Positions 47,456 to 60,090 of a stretch of DNA of 64,000 nucleotides are shown here, piece after piece. This stretch comes from Bryum argenteum (taxonomy: Eukaryota > Streptophyta > Bryopsida > Bryales > Bryaceae): contig CM073323.1 in NCBI GenBank assembly GCA_037043015.1, forward strand, positions 23,526,758 through 23,590,757, written 5' to 3'. The position numbers and the translations under genes were made by a program. Numbering within the stretch: the stretch's first letter is position 1; each line of letters starts with the position of its first letter. Under the pieces are notes generated by a model. That model saw only the letters and a program-made list of their open reading frames with translations, ran no database searches and was not told where the DNA came from.

Positions 47456-48817
47456 ATCGTCGAAATGTAGAGTAAAGCGATCATGGGAAGAAGTTTATGT
47501 CTCGTGCCAGGCGTAGACATTTTAAAAGTATTTTCTGGTCTTATCCATTTGTTCCTACCAGATCGTGAGAACTTCAGCGTCCAGGTTTTTCTGTTGAAGT
47601 GGGTTGTTACATACTTGTTAGGAGAAATTCCTCACTTGTAACTTCTCAATTTACTCTTCTCTTTTCATGTTTTTTTTATTCCCCCAAGTTCTCTTGTAGT
47701 GTTACCTCTGTGTTATCATCATCGAAGGTTAGAGAATGATGCTGATATTTCCATCAGCTTCCAGCATGCATTATCAGACCCTTTAAGCGGCAGTACGTGA
47801 GTGAGTCAGTGTGTGAGAGGGATTACTTTCTTTTGCAATTTGTATTGATCCTTGTTCTGCAAAGACGATGGAGTCAAGGTCGATGGGATGATGTTCCCTT
47901 GTCACAATGGTGTTTAGATAGAAGAAGGGTTCAGATTATACTTATGTAGGGTCTAGTACCATTCTTTGGAAACTTTGGAGTAAAGAGCAGACATAATCTT
48001 TCCTTCGTGGAGTGTGAATCAAGTTGTTATGCTGAACTCGAGTCTTGTGGTTTCTTTCATTCTGCCCTATTCTCAATCAAGAAATACCTAATCTGTTTGT
48101 TTATCTATAACTTTGTTCGATTGATCTTCTTAACTAATTTCTAAGATTGTAGAATCTTCCTGTTGATAATTGAGTGCTTTGCATTGATTGACAACCTGTG
48201 GTATTTTTCTTATCTAAGATGGATTCAGTTGTTGGGGATTGCTGTTCTTATGTTTTTAGTTCTTGATTGGCAAGTTCGTGAGCATGTAGCTCCTCCTGGA
48301 TGTCTTCACCTGCTCCTCCTGGATGTAGCTCTCTTCACGAACTGATCAATTGCTGCATTCTAGCAGAAACTGGGTTCTCAAATTTTCGTCTCTGGCAGAT
48401 TAGTGAGGGACTGAGGGTAGTTTCGTGAAAGAATATGGGACACCTTTCTTACAACTTGCATACAACTGGGTTGGTTTATGTGGAATTGAATTTTGTGTGG
48501 AATTGGTTGAATGAATGTGGAAGCTAGATCAGTGGAATTGGATGGGTATACCGTTAGCCTTCTATACAGTATGCGGATTTTTGTGTCCAGTTAGGTGGGT
48601 ATCAGGGTCCTGGAATCTTCTCATCTATCTCTTTCTCATGATTGGTAATTCTTTGTGTGTAATATTTTCGGAGGGAATACGGAAAATATCAGAGGAATAC
48701 TCTATGATTGCCCAAATTTATGAATATTGTTTTGTTGTATGCTAAAACGTAGGAGCATCATGAAGGCACTTCGTGTAAGTTTTTTTAATACTTTGAACAA
48801 CGTAAGGGCGCAAAATA
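47456..48817. repeat. left edge of the segmental duplication (from about 47896)
   Basis: After the 3' flank of the acidic gene, sequence from about 47896 (TCACAATGGTGTTTAGATAG) matches 58324 onward. Shared blocks include GGGTCTAGTACC, TTTCCTTCGTGGAGTGTGAA, GAGGGTAGTTT-GTGAA, AATATTTTCGGAGG and TCTATGATTGCCCAAATTTA. About 370 bp here (roughly 48042-48410) is missing from the right-hand copy. No gene is recognised in it. Confidence 0.8.
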
Positions 48818-49136
48818 TGGTAGAGCAGCCAAAAATGGCGCAGCCAAAAATGGAGCCCTAGGAATCTTCACTGTCACGTACATAATAGCTTCTCCTTACA
48901 ATAGTACCATGTACACTCTGCAAAGATTATAGGGCGTCACTTTAGGGCACCATTTTAGGAACACCTACATTTCCATCTTTAACAATTCATTACTCACTGT
49001 AGAAGAGTCAAAAAATGATGATTCCACTTGCTCTAGTTTTCTACTAATTTTCCCCATACACAAAAATTGCGTGCACTGGCAACATTCCTGTAGATTTTCT
49101 GTGCTGAAAATTGCGCCATTATAGGACACCTTACCA
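48818..49136 (+). mobile_element. MITE family C copy, downstream of the intact kinase
   Basis: 319 bp, with the same inverted ends as 21077-21386 (TGGTAGAGCAGCC...AATGGCGCA left; ...GGACACCTTACCA right). It is flanked by TA on both sides (ATA before, TAA after), which fits a TA target site. It is absent from the corresponding place in the right-hand duplicate near 59220-59310, though that place has diverged, so the empty site is not exact. Confidence 0.8.
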
Positions 49137-49918
49137 TAATGCTCTTGTATCATGTTTGTGCAACAAAAGAAAATACTGTTCAGCGGTTTACATTTTTATA
49201 ATAAGAGAGAAAATTGTCTATCAATTTACTACTCAAACTGGTGGTGGGGGTATGACCCCCTCCCATTCTTGTAGCCTTAGTTATCTAAGAGATATGGGAG
49301 GATTGTCAAATTTGGTGAGTTGAGTGGGTGGTGTGTTTGGAAGTGTTAATTTTTCTTAAATTTAGCAAGTCTATTGGGGATGCTCTTATTGCACATGGAC
49401 AAGTAAAGGCATAATGTAATCCACAAATGGGTTAATGGTTTGATCCCCATGATTTAAACTGAAGAGATTGCTCCTAAACTCCATGATGCTAGACCAGCTT
49501 ACCCTTAGCACATTGCTATGTGATAAACGATTCAATTTTATAACTGCATAGTGCCTCATTATGAGATTGGAAAGTACTAAAACATCATGGCAAGCAATCA
49601 CTTCCTATTTGTGATATCATTCAACAAGTCACAATGCCTATATTGTACGCTACTCCCACCTTTACTTTAATTACAATGCTCATTTTCATTTGCAAATTTG
49701 AAATGAGTTTCTGAAGTTATTCTTGAGATACTTAAGCCAAGAGTTGGATAATTTGAGGGTCATTTTGTTGATTTTAATGTAAAAATCATGGATTGATGTA
49801 GGTATCTTGTCGGTAGCCTAGTATTTGCCATATTTGCCATAGTCTATTATCAGTAGCCCAAGGTGTGCTCTGCAAAAATAGATTTATATCACATTGGTGT
49901 TACAGTTTGTGAAAGGTA

Positions 49919-52900
49919 TCACACAGATTTCCTTCCAATGAGCTCAATGTTGTTAACACTGTTAATAGCAACATTATCATCACGGAGGATATGTTGACTA
50001 TCACTACTAAAACCATAAGAAGATAACCATGATTCTTCTTCTTCCGACACCGGGGTAAGAGCACTTCCATTTGTAGTTTGTGCCCACTTCGAAAAATCAA
50101 ATTGTAGCAACTCTTCTTCTCCCGCATCCAACACCACTTCGGTATGTGACTCTGTATTCCTTTGCAACAAAGAGACAATGCAATTCATAGAAGGCCGACT
50201 TGTGCTTGCAGCTTGAGTGCAAAGGAGAGCAATTCTTATTACTCTTTGCACATCTTCTTCTTCTTCTGGATTATTAAAAGTGAGTGCTGGATCTACCAAG
50301 TCAAGCAGCTTGTTTGTTGTGTGTAACTTCCACGCCTGCGAAGGCAAACATCCAATTGTGTAAGGCATTCCTAATTCTAAGTCTTCTTCACGATGACACA
50401 ATAAGGTCTCATTTCATCACAATATTGTCTACTTTGCTCAACAAGGCCTCATTAAGATTTAAAAGTTCAAAACAAGGTACAAACCCAAGGAGTGAGATAA
50501 ACTTGTTCCAAAGGTAAAGACTCGTCAATATTGCGTCGGCCACTGATAATCTCCAAGCACACTACCCCAAAGCTGTATACGTCCACTTTGTCGCTCATTT
50601 GGCCAAGCGTTGCATACTCAGGTGCCAAGTACCCTCTGCGCACATTGAAATTTTAGCATATCACAATGTGTTTGTCGAATTCCCTCAAGCACCGCTTACA
50701 TCCAATCATGATATTATAATGAAACAAGCCTTACCCCTTACTCGTTCAATTGCAACCTTTAGAAACTCATTTTCATGCTATATCCTTAGTAATTTCTTCA
50801 GCATATCATATGTTTCAAACTAGAATTTTGATTATAAATGGAAAGTTTATTGTCAACTCAAGAATAATCTATAATTAAAGAGTCTAGAGTTTTAAGATAT
50901 GTTTTAGAAGAGTTACTTAATTTAGTGGCAAGAAGTCTCAAAAGTATAAAATAGTATTGAATTAATGAATATCACCATAATCATTGGTACAAATTGATAC
51001 GCATGATTTTGTTCAACTTTGAATTATATTGTGTCTACATCTTATGAATGCGAAAGATATTTATTAAACATGAATAAAAGTGTTTGAGAGAAGAAAAAGT
51101 ATATTGAGGGCTTACTTGGTGCCTGCAACGTGCAAGGTCATCAAATGACTCTCGTTATCTGGAAACAACAAAGCCAACCCAAAATCTGCCACTTTGGGTT
51201 CAAGATTCTTGTCTAGCAAGATGTTGCTGGCTTTGACATCCCGATGAATCACTCTTGGTTGGGCCAATGCATGCAGGTAGTGCAAACCATGCGCTATTCC
51301 GAGACAAATTTTCAACCTTGATTGCCACGACACCAATTGCCTCCGTGGTCCATTTCCTGCACTTCATGCATATCTTGTATGAAAATATTACTATATTACT
51401 TAATCAGATTATTTGTGAAATCAATCCTTGTAAAAATTAGATAAATGAGTTGAATGAGTCATATTTACCGAGTAGGATCTGATCAACATCGAAGTTGTCG
51501 ACGTACTCGTATACCAAGATCCTTGAGCCCTCGCGAAGACAACAACCTTTCAAATTTACCAAATTTCTATGCTTCATGCCCGTGATCAGGACAACCTCAT
51601 TTGAGAAATCGTCCAAGGCACTTTGGGACTGTTTTACAAAGAGCTGCTTCACAGCCACCGTACTTCCATTCGGCAAGATACCCTGGGCATATACCTCATA
51701 GTATTATGAATAATATTCTACTTTTTACATAAGTACATTACTTAGGGCTTTTGTTGAAGTCACCTTATATACGGCGCCATAGCCACCTTGCCCCAATTTG
51801 TTCTCTTCATGGAAATCTCGTGTAGCAACCTTCAATTCGTGGTATGAGTAGATAGTAGGCTTCACGTCAAACTCTTCAAACACTGCACCACAAGTCCATG
51901 TGACCAAAGTGAATAACTTGGATGAGGTCACAAAGAAAAGAATAAGTAATAACAAACACAATTGTGGAACTTTGTAACTAATTCAAGATATTAAACTTAC
52001 TTCGTTGAAATCGTTGTTCCAACTCTTGTTTGTATTGTCTATTCTTAAAGAGAATAGCTCCCACCAATATCACCACCAATGCCACCAACGTTGTGCTCGT
52101 TGTTATAGAGATTATGATCATCCTGCGTCGATCGGCTCCATTGACTGCTTGGCCAACCATAAAAAATAGATTAATTCTAATTCTAATGAAGACCCTATTT
52201 CAGAAAAAGGGCCATATTGACACCATGTATATTCTTATACAGCCTCCTTACAATTCATCTAACTCTTCTAATTGAACCCCAACAAAGATCCTGGCAATGG
52301 AGTCTCAAACTTCTGTAATTCTGACTACATGGGGGAAGATGTGATGTGACCTGGTAAGGTGGAGCACTCTTGATTACAGAAGCATCTCTTGGCATCATTT
52401 GATATTTTTCCAGTACAAAAAGGGTTGCCTTGTAGCCTGCAAGTTTCATCCGTATTTGCAATTCCTTCACTAATATTATTGGTAAAAAAAAAGGCAAGAA
52501 AATGCAATGAAACAATCACATGCAACACCAATTGGCACCTCCTAAATCAACTCGCTCATGTAGGCATATGGGACTAGCTTACTTGATAATGAATGCTTTG
52601 TCGTTGATGTATTCTGAGGTATACGTGACATCTGCAATCTCATTGTTCATCAAACTGAGAACCCTAAGATGCGGAGTTGAACTTTGATTAGCATCTTGAG
52701 TGAAAATTTGTCCCAAGTCTAGGGGTCCCGTAATATTGTTGTTGTCGAAGTACCTGATATGTTCATAGCCAAAGCTTGTATTAGAGTAAAAGTTGTATTG
52801 GAATATGGTTACACTTCAAGGTGTAGCAAATGCCATTGATACTTCTTTCCTAATACATAATTATTCTACTACATCACCCAAGATCTAATGGTTACAAGTA

Positions 52901-55025
52901 CGTCTTCATATACCCAAGATTATGGTTACAAGTGCGTCTTCATATGTCAACACTAAACACAACTTTTAGTGGAAAACTTCTATCAATGGAAAATAGGGGA
53001 GAAGTTGGGAATGGAGAAGCTTACAACTCTTGAATGGGTCCGATTTCATAGAGATTCCAGTTAGGTAGGAGATTAGCTTGTTTTCCACTTAAATTCCTAG
53101 GTCATTCATCATACAATAATAATAATAGTAAAAACTCCGGTCCTTTTTCAAGGGCCAGCGTGATTAGAGTGTCATTCATCATACACATACAAAAGTAAAG
53201 CACAAGGCAAAAATTAGAGCAATGGAGGCACACACGGAGGCACACACGAAATTAAGCAATATCTACAAAAAATAAATAGAATGGTAGCTTACGGAATGCT
53301 TCGGTTCGTCAATGTTCCAGTGAAGCGGTTCCCTCCTAAATTCCTGTAATGCCACAACAACATGTCAACATCTTACTAGGGCTTACAAGAATTAAGCAAG
53401 CAATGCCAACCACTTCGTACATGAACCGCCACATAACACACAAAGAGCAAAGGGAAAATGAACAAGCTCATAAGAAAGTCAACTACTTTCCACTCACACA
53501 TATTGCAAGTTTGCAAACTTAGTGAGATTTGGTAGTGGCCCCTCAAATTGATTTCTAGAGACATCCCTGCACGGAATTCAAATTTTCCACTTGTTCTTAG
53601 CGACTCATTGATTAGGGTTAGCATATCATCAATAACTTTTGAGGAAGATACGTGTGCTTATTTCCAACCTAAATATACTCAACTCTAATTCACAAAAACT
53701 TTGCTAATTAGCATGATAAAACTCACAAATTTTGCAACTCAGCAATGTAAATGAGTGTTGATTAGCATGATGGAACTTACAAATATTGCAACTCAGTGTT
53801 GGAAGACAAATCAGGCAACGTCCAGTTGAAGTTGTTGCTAGATATGTCACTGCAAGCCACAAAGTGAGGAATGCCACAATGAATAAGAGATTCCCACCAG
53901 AGAACTTCCAACATGAGCCAAGGTGAAACACTTACAGCTTTTGAAGTCTAGTCTTGTTCTGAAATGCGTCATTTCGAATGGGCCCATAGAACCTGTTTCT
54001 CCCAATACTGAGTGTTCGAGTAGAATTTTTTAGTCTTCTAAGCAGCCGCAATGGATACGGTCCAGTGAGCTGATTGCCTCCAAGGTCTCTGTGCAACAAG
54101 CACAAGCATGGTCAGTTTATTCAATGATTTCATAAACGTGACACTTATGTTCTCATTCCTTCAGCTTGAAAGAGTTTACTTACAGATACTCAAGAGTTCG
54201 AAGAAACACCAGATCATACGGAATGGTCCCATTGAAAGCATTGTCGTGCAGATCCCTGAGATGAGATAGAGGTCAAAAACCCTAGAACTTGCAACTGGGT
54301 CAAAGCAATCGGACGGTTTTTTACTTTAGTGATTTTTCATAACTTTCTCCATCTTGACTTTCTCAGTACACGTTAATAAGATCACACGAGTTAATGCCAT
54401 TCATGTGAACTGACTAACAATTATTTCCTCAATTCTGATCTTCATGGCATTGAAGTGTACACAAAGTATTCGATGACTTACAAAACATAAAGCCAAGAAT
54501 CATTCAATGTGACAGGAAGTGGACCGGAGAGGCCTGGATTTCCGGTAATTTCCCTGCGCATGAACGGCCAAATATTCCATCAAATGGCATGTCAAAGAAA
54601 TTGTGCTCGAAAAGGACAAGTGGTCAGACTCCAATTGATTTTGAAGGACTTACACGGTGCTGAGAGTTGGAAGATATGTCGCCGCATTGGTATAAAATAC
54701 GTTTGGTAGCGTGCCAACAATGGAAGCATTGGAGATGGACCTGCACGACCGCCATTTCATCAAATGATACCTTTACTGAGATGTAGGAACTAGCTAGAGT
54801 CGGAAGAGAATGATCCTTACAAGCCCAGTATCTTGACTTGGAAAAATCTGTTTTTGCACCATCCAGGAATGTCCTCACAGAACGGTCGAATGCACGTCAC
54901 GCCTCGATAGTACCCTAGATCACTCTCGCAAGGAAGTCTCTGCGTAGAGCTCCAGCCTGGCAAATTGCTGCTCAAATCCGGAGTACTGGTGTTCCATGCC
55001 GCCAGAATCTTTTGAAGCGCGTTCA
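49919..55025 (-). CDS. LRR receptor-like kinase, intact in all visible exons (copy 2)
   Basis: This is a plasma-membrane Ser/Thr receptor kinase. Seventeen exons are traced, all in phase, giving about 808 codons. From 5': 55025-54821, 54740-54654, 54553-54482, 54255-54184, 54088-53936, 53849-53781, 53566-53498, 53343-53293, 53096-53025, 52753-52583, about 52469-52351, 52147-52001, 51882-51764, 51682-51469, 51356-51116, 50635-50485 and 50335-49919. The first exon, with the signal peptide, is not identified. Most LRR exons are 69-72 nt, one repeat each, with constant phase. The ectodomain starts [11 protein letters not shown], then LRRs, then a Cys-rich cap ([20 protein letters not shown]). The TM helix is [19 protein letters not shown]. 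The kinase has [27 protein letters not shown] and LAPEYA. No malectin-like domain is visible. The ectodomain layout resembles LRR-VIII-1 and the kinase resembles LRR-VIII-2 (family knowledge, from memory). Confidence 0.93.
53116..53170 (-). mobile_element. 55-bp 5'-truncated SINE fragment in a kinase intron
   Basis: The fragment holds only the 3' end of the SINE family (minus orientation: the CACGCTGGCCCTTGAAAAAG-like end, GGACCGGAGTTT, then a TATTATTATT tail). It is flanked by a 15-bp direct repeat, GTCATTCATCATACA, at 53101-53115 and 53171-53185. The duplicate gene has a single copy of this site (GTCATTCGTCATGCA near 63294), which is the uninserted state. Confidence 0.88.
53700..53810 (-). 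repeat. local 54-bp duplication of an exon end and splice donor in kinase copy 2
   Basis: Sequence at about 53711-53750 (TAGCATGATAAAACTCACAAA, then TTTTGCAACTCAG) repeats at about 53765-53803, where it is the 3' end of an LRR exon plus its donor. The extra copy reads GTGAGT in the donor position and lies within the downstream intron. The equivalent place in copy 3 has a single version. Confidence 0.75.
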
Positions 55026-57263
55026 CTAGATGCCATCACAAGAAAGTTCAAGGTGTAAGTTCGCCGCTGCGAGGTACTGCCAGTAATCGAGCAATTATGC
55101 ATTTAGCTAAAGTGTACTAAGTGAGCAGACCTCGTAGTCCTCACAATCTGAATTCAAATACGTCTACCAAGTGATGAAACCGACAGTAAGTCTGATCGAA
55201 GATAGTCAATCAGTTGGAGGGTAGCTGATAACCTATAGCCATTCAAATTTAATCGCTATCTCGACCTATTTCGGACAGGTCTGAAACTTAAGGATACCAC
55301 CAATGAATATGAGATCGGAAAGAACTCTTATGTGTCATGAGTATGGGACATCAAGTAGAGGAAACGTACATTCATAGTCATGATAGACCCAGACATTCCC
55401 GCCGGTCTGAGTGCGGTATTATTGACTTAAAACCAAGCCAGACTTCGACAAAATCTGCACGAGAAGAGCGATCGACATGAAGCTTAAGTTAGGCAATGAT
55501 AGCCTCGCAGCTCGAGTTCCAGCCATCGCAGCTCTAGCCCGATTCCAAAGCTCTCATGAAGCCTCTCCGAGGTACTACAAGAGGATGAAATTTGATGAAA
55601 GAGTCGGTTTCTAGCTGAATAATCTGCACTCTTCGAAGCAAACCATATATTGCGCACAACCCGCACATTCCACAAGGACGTGTACCATATATTTCCCGCC
55701 AGCTGTGCGTCATGGACCTCAGTCCACTGCAATTTCTTCTTTGAAGTAGCGTGAATGCCGTGTGATGAACGTAATTATTGATGCTTCCCGTCACTACGGT
55801 ATTCTATGAGGACTTTTTAGTGATTTAGTAGTCCGACACATGCATAAGCGAGTATTCCATATTTAACTAAATCTGGACTCATTCAAGAATTTTGGACCGG
55901 AATGAATTTTGGACCGGAATGAATTTTGAACTATTCAATTTTGTGAAATGATTTTGAAGTAGATTAAGTTGTATCTAAACCAAGTTTCTTTAGATTCTCG
56001 TCATATCATTTTAATTTTCTCGAAGTGTCTCGCCACATGGCCAACTGGGATCCCTGATCGGGAACTTCTAGACCCCCCTCAGTCCAGAACTGGTTAAATA
56101 TGTCATGAGTGCGGTAAATAGACTACAAATGAACCTGAATCTCTTTATTGAACTCTGTATTACAGACTATATAAACATCAAAAACGAATCCAGTGAAGAG
56201 GAGAAGAAGAGGATCTCAAGCACCAGCAAAGGCAGCCCCACATCGCTCGAATCGCCAAACTGCAGCCACTCATCTCGAAATTCACTTCTACTCCACCTCG
56301 GTTCCATAGATTTGGCGGGGTAGCCTTAGCGTCCTCAACCAAGGCCTCTTTCAAACTTGGGAGCGCCATAGCATCGACTTGAACGTGCCAGTCTCGGAAC
56401 ATGCTCAGCAAGTAGGCTCCCAAGGTAACATCAACATGTTTTGATGCTTACGATCATGTCGTTCTTTATGTTGATGCCTGTTTCCTGTTCTGAGGAGGAG
56501 CCGCGCAACTCGATGTAAGGACACTCATCGTCGGCTTCTGCTTCCCGTTACATGAATCTGGCACGTTAGGCGTGACTCAAAAATTACTTTGCTAGAGTGA
56601 TCGGTTAAATATAGGTGTAGTCGAGGCTGGATGCCGTCATCAGACACAATAATTGAACTGAACTTCATGGTGTAATGCTTCAGAACAATCAAATGTTCTT
56701 ACTTCTGAGTTCAAATCGATGACCGCCAGCACATCCAATAGCAGTGAACGGAGGTCCTTCTCAGCTCCCTTCCATTTGGAGTCCTGTCCACAGCTGTATT
56801 CAAACTTCTGCTGTACACAATTGAAGGTGAAGGACAAAATTCCTAGAGGAGATCTGGCTAGTCCGCGTGCAGAGCATCAATGCATGAACCTTAATGCATG
56901 AACCTTAACCCGATGCTTTAGTCAGAGTGTAGAGGAGGTCCTCTGCTTTTAGTCCTGCACAGGCTAACAAACTGATCAAAAGTGAGTACGACTAGAAACA
57001 CCGCAACGGTCTTACAAAATATTCACTATGACCATAATACAGCTCTGTCAGCACACACCACAAACTACATTTTGTAATTTACCAGTCAAGGCACCTGTGA
57101 AATAAAGGCGAAGTACAAACCAACTGAAGCCAGTTAACAATACGTATCAAACGACGCTGAATAACCGACACAATGAGCAACAGCGGTAAGAGTGCAAGAC
57201 TCGGAAAAAGATTCATCAAAAACAGCATTGGCATGGCTGCTATGTAGAGGATTTATGACATAC
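55026..57263. other. 5' flank of kinase copy 2, no exon identified
   Basis: It should hold the missing signal-peptide exon and promoter of the kinase. One candidate start near 55478 (minus strand, MSIALLVQILSKSGLVL) is hydrophobic, but it runs to a stop and I could not splice it. A short direct repeat, GAATTTTGGACCGGAAT, occurs at about 55886-55925. The region from about 56900 is probably the 3' flank of the ISWI-like ORF. Confidence 0.4.
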
Positions 57264-58328
57264 CTATTTGCGTTTCTTGTTGTTACCCTGCACATCCTCC
57301 AAGCCTGGTGAAGTACCCCAGCCCCTCCTACCAGGAGAAGGACTACCCTTGTTGATTTTCTTCTGGTCTTTCCTTGCCTGCCGCTCCCGCTGGTCCAGCT
57401 CCTGATTTTCTCTCTCCACTAGACGTATAAGAGTGTCACACCTCCTGGCCAGTTCTGATGGTGTCCGAGACTTCACGAACCAATCGAAGCGGAACACAGG
57501 AGATGCATGTACCGCAGCCTTGAGTTCTTCCCAGTTTCCATAACCCAACCTATGTACTGAGCAGAGTAGGAACCGATCACACTCCTCGCTGTAAAGCTTC
57601 CCCTTGTTCTGACCGTACTGAATCTTGAGCTCCAACCACGGATTCCGGTACCTGTCCAACTTCTTACTCACTGACTTCATGATCTCATCCTTCCGAGAAA
57701 TACGAGCCTCTCCCCTTTCGATATTCTTTATGATTCTCTCATGGTCGTTGAGAGTGTTGTAACGGCTCCAGAACACTTTAGAATACTTGTCCACTTCTTC
57801 CTCTGTTTTGCCATCGACCTCACTAGCGATGCTTTTCAAGTCATCGCGTCCGTACTTCTCACATGCTCGCACAAATGCAACAAAATCACGTCGGGACCAG
57901 CTCTGGAAGCCCTCCGACAGCAGCTGCTCTTTCTCCTCCGCTTCCTTCTCTGTAAGACCCTCCTCTACATCCTCAATGACTCTCACATCCTCGCCAGTAT
58001 TTGCTGCTTTGGCCTGCAGGAGCCCCTTCACTTCTTTCTCGAAAATCTCCGTAAGACGTTGTGTGTTGAAAAACTGGAAATCGTGGAGTTGTGGCATACG
58101 AGGGATGCGGGGCTCTCTGGGTTTAGGCACAGGTCCAGCTCGCATCGCCTGCTTAAAGTAATCAGACTCTGAGTAGTTCCGCTTACGTTCACGTTTTGGC
58201 GGTTCTATCCAGTTGTCCGCAATGATCTTCTTGAACTCGTTCTTACCGTCTTCCTTGTCATCCTGATCATCAAAGTCATACAGCCCGGCAGTATCGTCCA
58301 TCTTGAACTTGATGGCGTCCCTTGTCAC
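57264..58328 (-). pseudogene. ISWI chromatin remodeller C-terminal fragment (HAND-SANT-SLIDE), intronless
   Basis: An uninterrupted frame of about 354 codons matches the C-terminal third of plant ISWI ATPases (CHR11/CHR17 type). It starts just before DAIKFKMDDTAGLYDFDD, passes through NWIEPPKRERKRNYSESDYF and RIPRMPQLHDFQFFNTQRL, the SANT domain (WSRRDFVAFVRACEKYGR), the KNIERGEARISRKDEIM spacer and the SLIDE domain (KLYSEECDRFLLCSVHRLGYGNWEELKAA). It ends in a basic NNKKRK tail. The SNF2 ATPase domain is absent: at about 58324 the sequence changes abruptly into the duplicated 47.9-kb segment. From memory, plant ISWI genes have several introns in this region, so this is either a 5'-truncated retrocopy or a terminal exon severed by the duplication breakpoint. 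I see no clear poly(A) tract. The frame shows no disabling change. Confidence 0.8.
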
Positions 58329-58464
58329 AATGGTGTTTAGATAGATGAAGGGTTCAGATTATACTTGGGTAGGGTCTAGTACCGTTCTTTGGAAACTTTG
58401 GAGTTAAGAGCAGACATACTCTTTCCTTCGTGGAGTGTGAATCAACTTGTTATGCTGAACTGGA

Positions 58465-58830
58465 AAGGCACCACAAGCCTTGGCTTGGTGGTTCGGGCTT
58501 AGGCCCCCAATGAGGAGGTCGTGGGTTCCATTCCCCATGCCGGCGTGGTGCTCACCACTATAGTCCACCCAACTATTGTGGGGGGTCCTTGGACCTTGTT
58601 GTATGGGTACCTCAAAGTCCTTTGGGGGGATACTATGTCAAGTATCTTCAAGGCACTTCTAACTAGGCTAGAAACTAGCGTAGTTATAGTGTCCACCCTC
58701 GAGAGGGGGAAGTAGTATTGTTCCAATTTCCCCTTGTCCGGTGGCCATCGGGATATTAGCATTACGAACGGACACTTCATTCACGCCCGCCCCTTAAAAA
58801 GGGACTGGAGTTTCTATCTATCTATCTATC
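58465..58830 (+). mobile_element. tRNA-derived SINE, full-length copy inserted after the segmental duplication
   Basis: Complete A-box-like (TGGCTTGGTGGTTCGGGC) and B-box-like (GGGTTCCATTCCCC) head, body and TCTATC tail. The 12-bp target duplication TGCTGAACTGGA lies at 58453-58464 and 58831-58842. The paralogous place in the left duplicate (about 48030-48041, TGCTGAACTCGA) has a single copy and no SINE. Confidence 0.93.
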
Positions 58831-58842
58831 TGCTGAACTGGA

Positions 58843-60090
58843 GTGAGGGTAGTTTTGTGAAGGAATACGGGACACTTTTCTACAAGACGAACTTTGTGGA
58901 AAACCCAACAAAAATTCTGGGTGGGATCTTGCATAGAACTGGGTTCTGGAATGCTCTATGCAAGTATGCGGATTCTCTTGTCCAACTGGGTGAGTATCAG
59001 GGTTCTGGAATGTTCTGAGATCATGCTTCTCATCTATCTCATTTTCACAATTGGTAATTCTCTATGTATGATATTTTCGGAGGTAATACGGGAAATATCA
59101 GAGGAACACTCTATGATTGCCCAAATTTAGGAATATCTCTTTGTTCTATGCAAAAACGTAGGAGAATTATGAAGGCACTTTGTGTAATTTTTTTGGATAC
59201 TTTGAACAACTCAAGGGTCCAAAATAGTGCTATATGAACTCGAAATTTATATTTATTTACATGTGAAATCTCCTACCGCTTTATGCTTTATATATCATGT
59301 GCCATATTTTTTGTTGTGTGCTCTTGTATCATGTGTCTCATTTTTTCGTATAATAAAAGAAAAAACTGTTAAGCGGTTTACTACTTAAAGCCTCATGTGC
59401 TCTTATACTCATGTATCAAAAACTTTAAAACAAATAGCAAGAGGAGAAAATAGTTTATCAATTTACTGCTCAAACTGGGGGTGGTGTGCTGAGTTAAATA
59501 GGTGGTGTGCTTGAAAGTGTTACTTTTTCTTAAATTTAGCAAGTTATTGGGGATGCTCTTATTGCACATGGATGAGTAAAGGTGTAATGTAATCCCCAAA
59601 TGGGTTAATGATATGATGCCCATGATTTATTCTAAAGAGATTGCTCTTAAACTCCATGATGCAAGACCGGCACACTGCTATATGATAAACAATTCCATTT
59701 TAGAACTGCTTAGTTCCTCATTATCGATTGTAATGTACTAAATCATCATGGCAAGCAATCACTTCCTATTTGTGATATCATTCAACAAGTTACAATGACT
59801 ATATTGAGCATCTACTGTACACTATTCCCACCTTTACTTTAATTACAATGCTCATTTTCACTTGCAAATTTGAACTGAGTTTCTGAAGTTATTCTTGAGA
59901 TACTTAAGCCAAGAGTTGGATAATTTGAAGGTCAATTTGTTGATTTTAATTTACAAATCATGGATTGATGTAGGTATCATATCGGTAGCCTAGTATTTGC
60001 CATATTTGTCATAGTCTATTATCAGTAGCCCAAGGTGTGCTCTGCAAAAATTGATTAATATCACATTGGTGTTACAATTTGTGAAAGGTA
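58843..60090. repeat. right copy of the duplicated intergenic segment
   Basis: Collinear with about 48410-49918, with small insertions and deletions. It includes AATATTTTCGGAGG at about 59070 and the CTCAAACTGG-GGTGG stretch at about 59471. No gene is recognised; it is the 3' flank of kinase copy 3. Confidence 0.75.
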
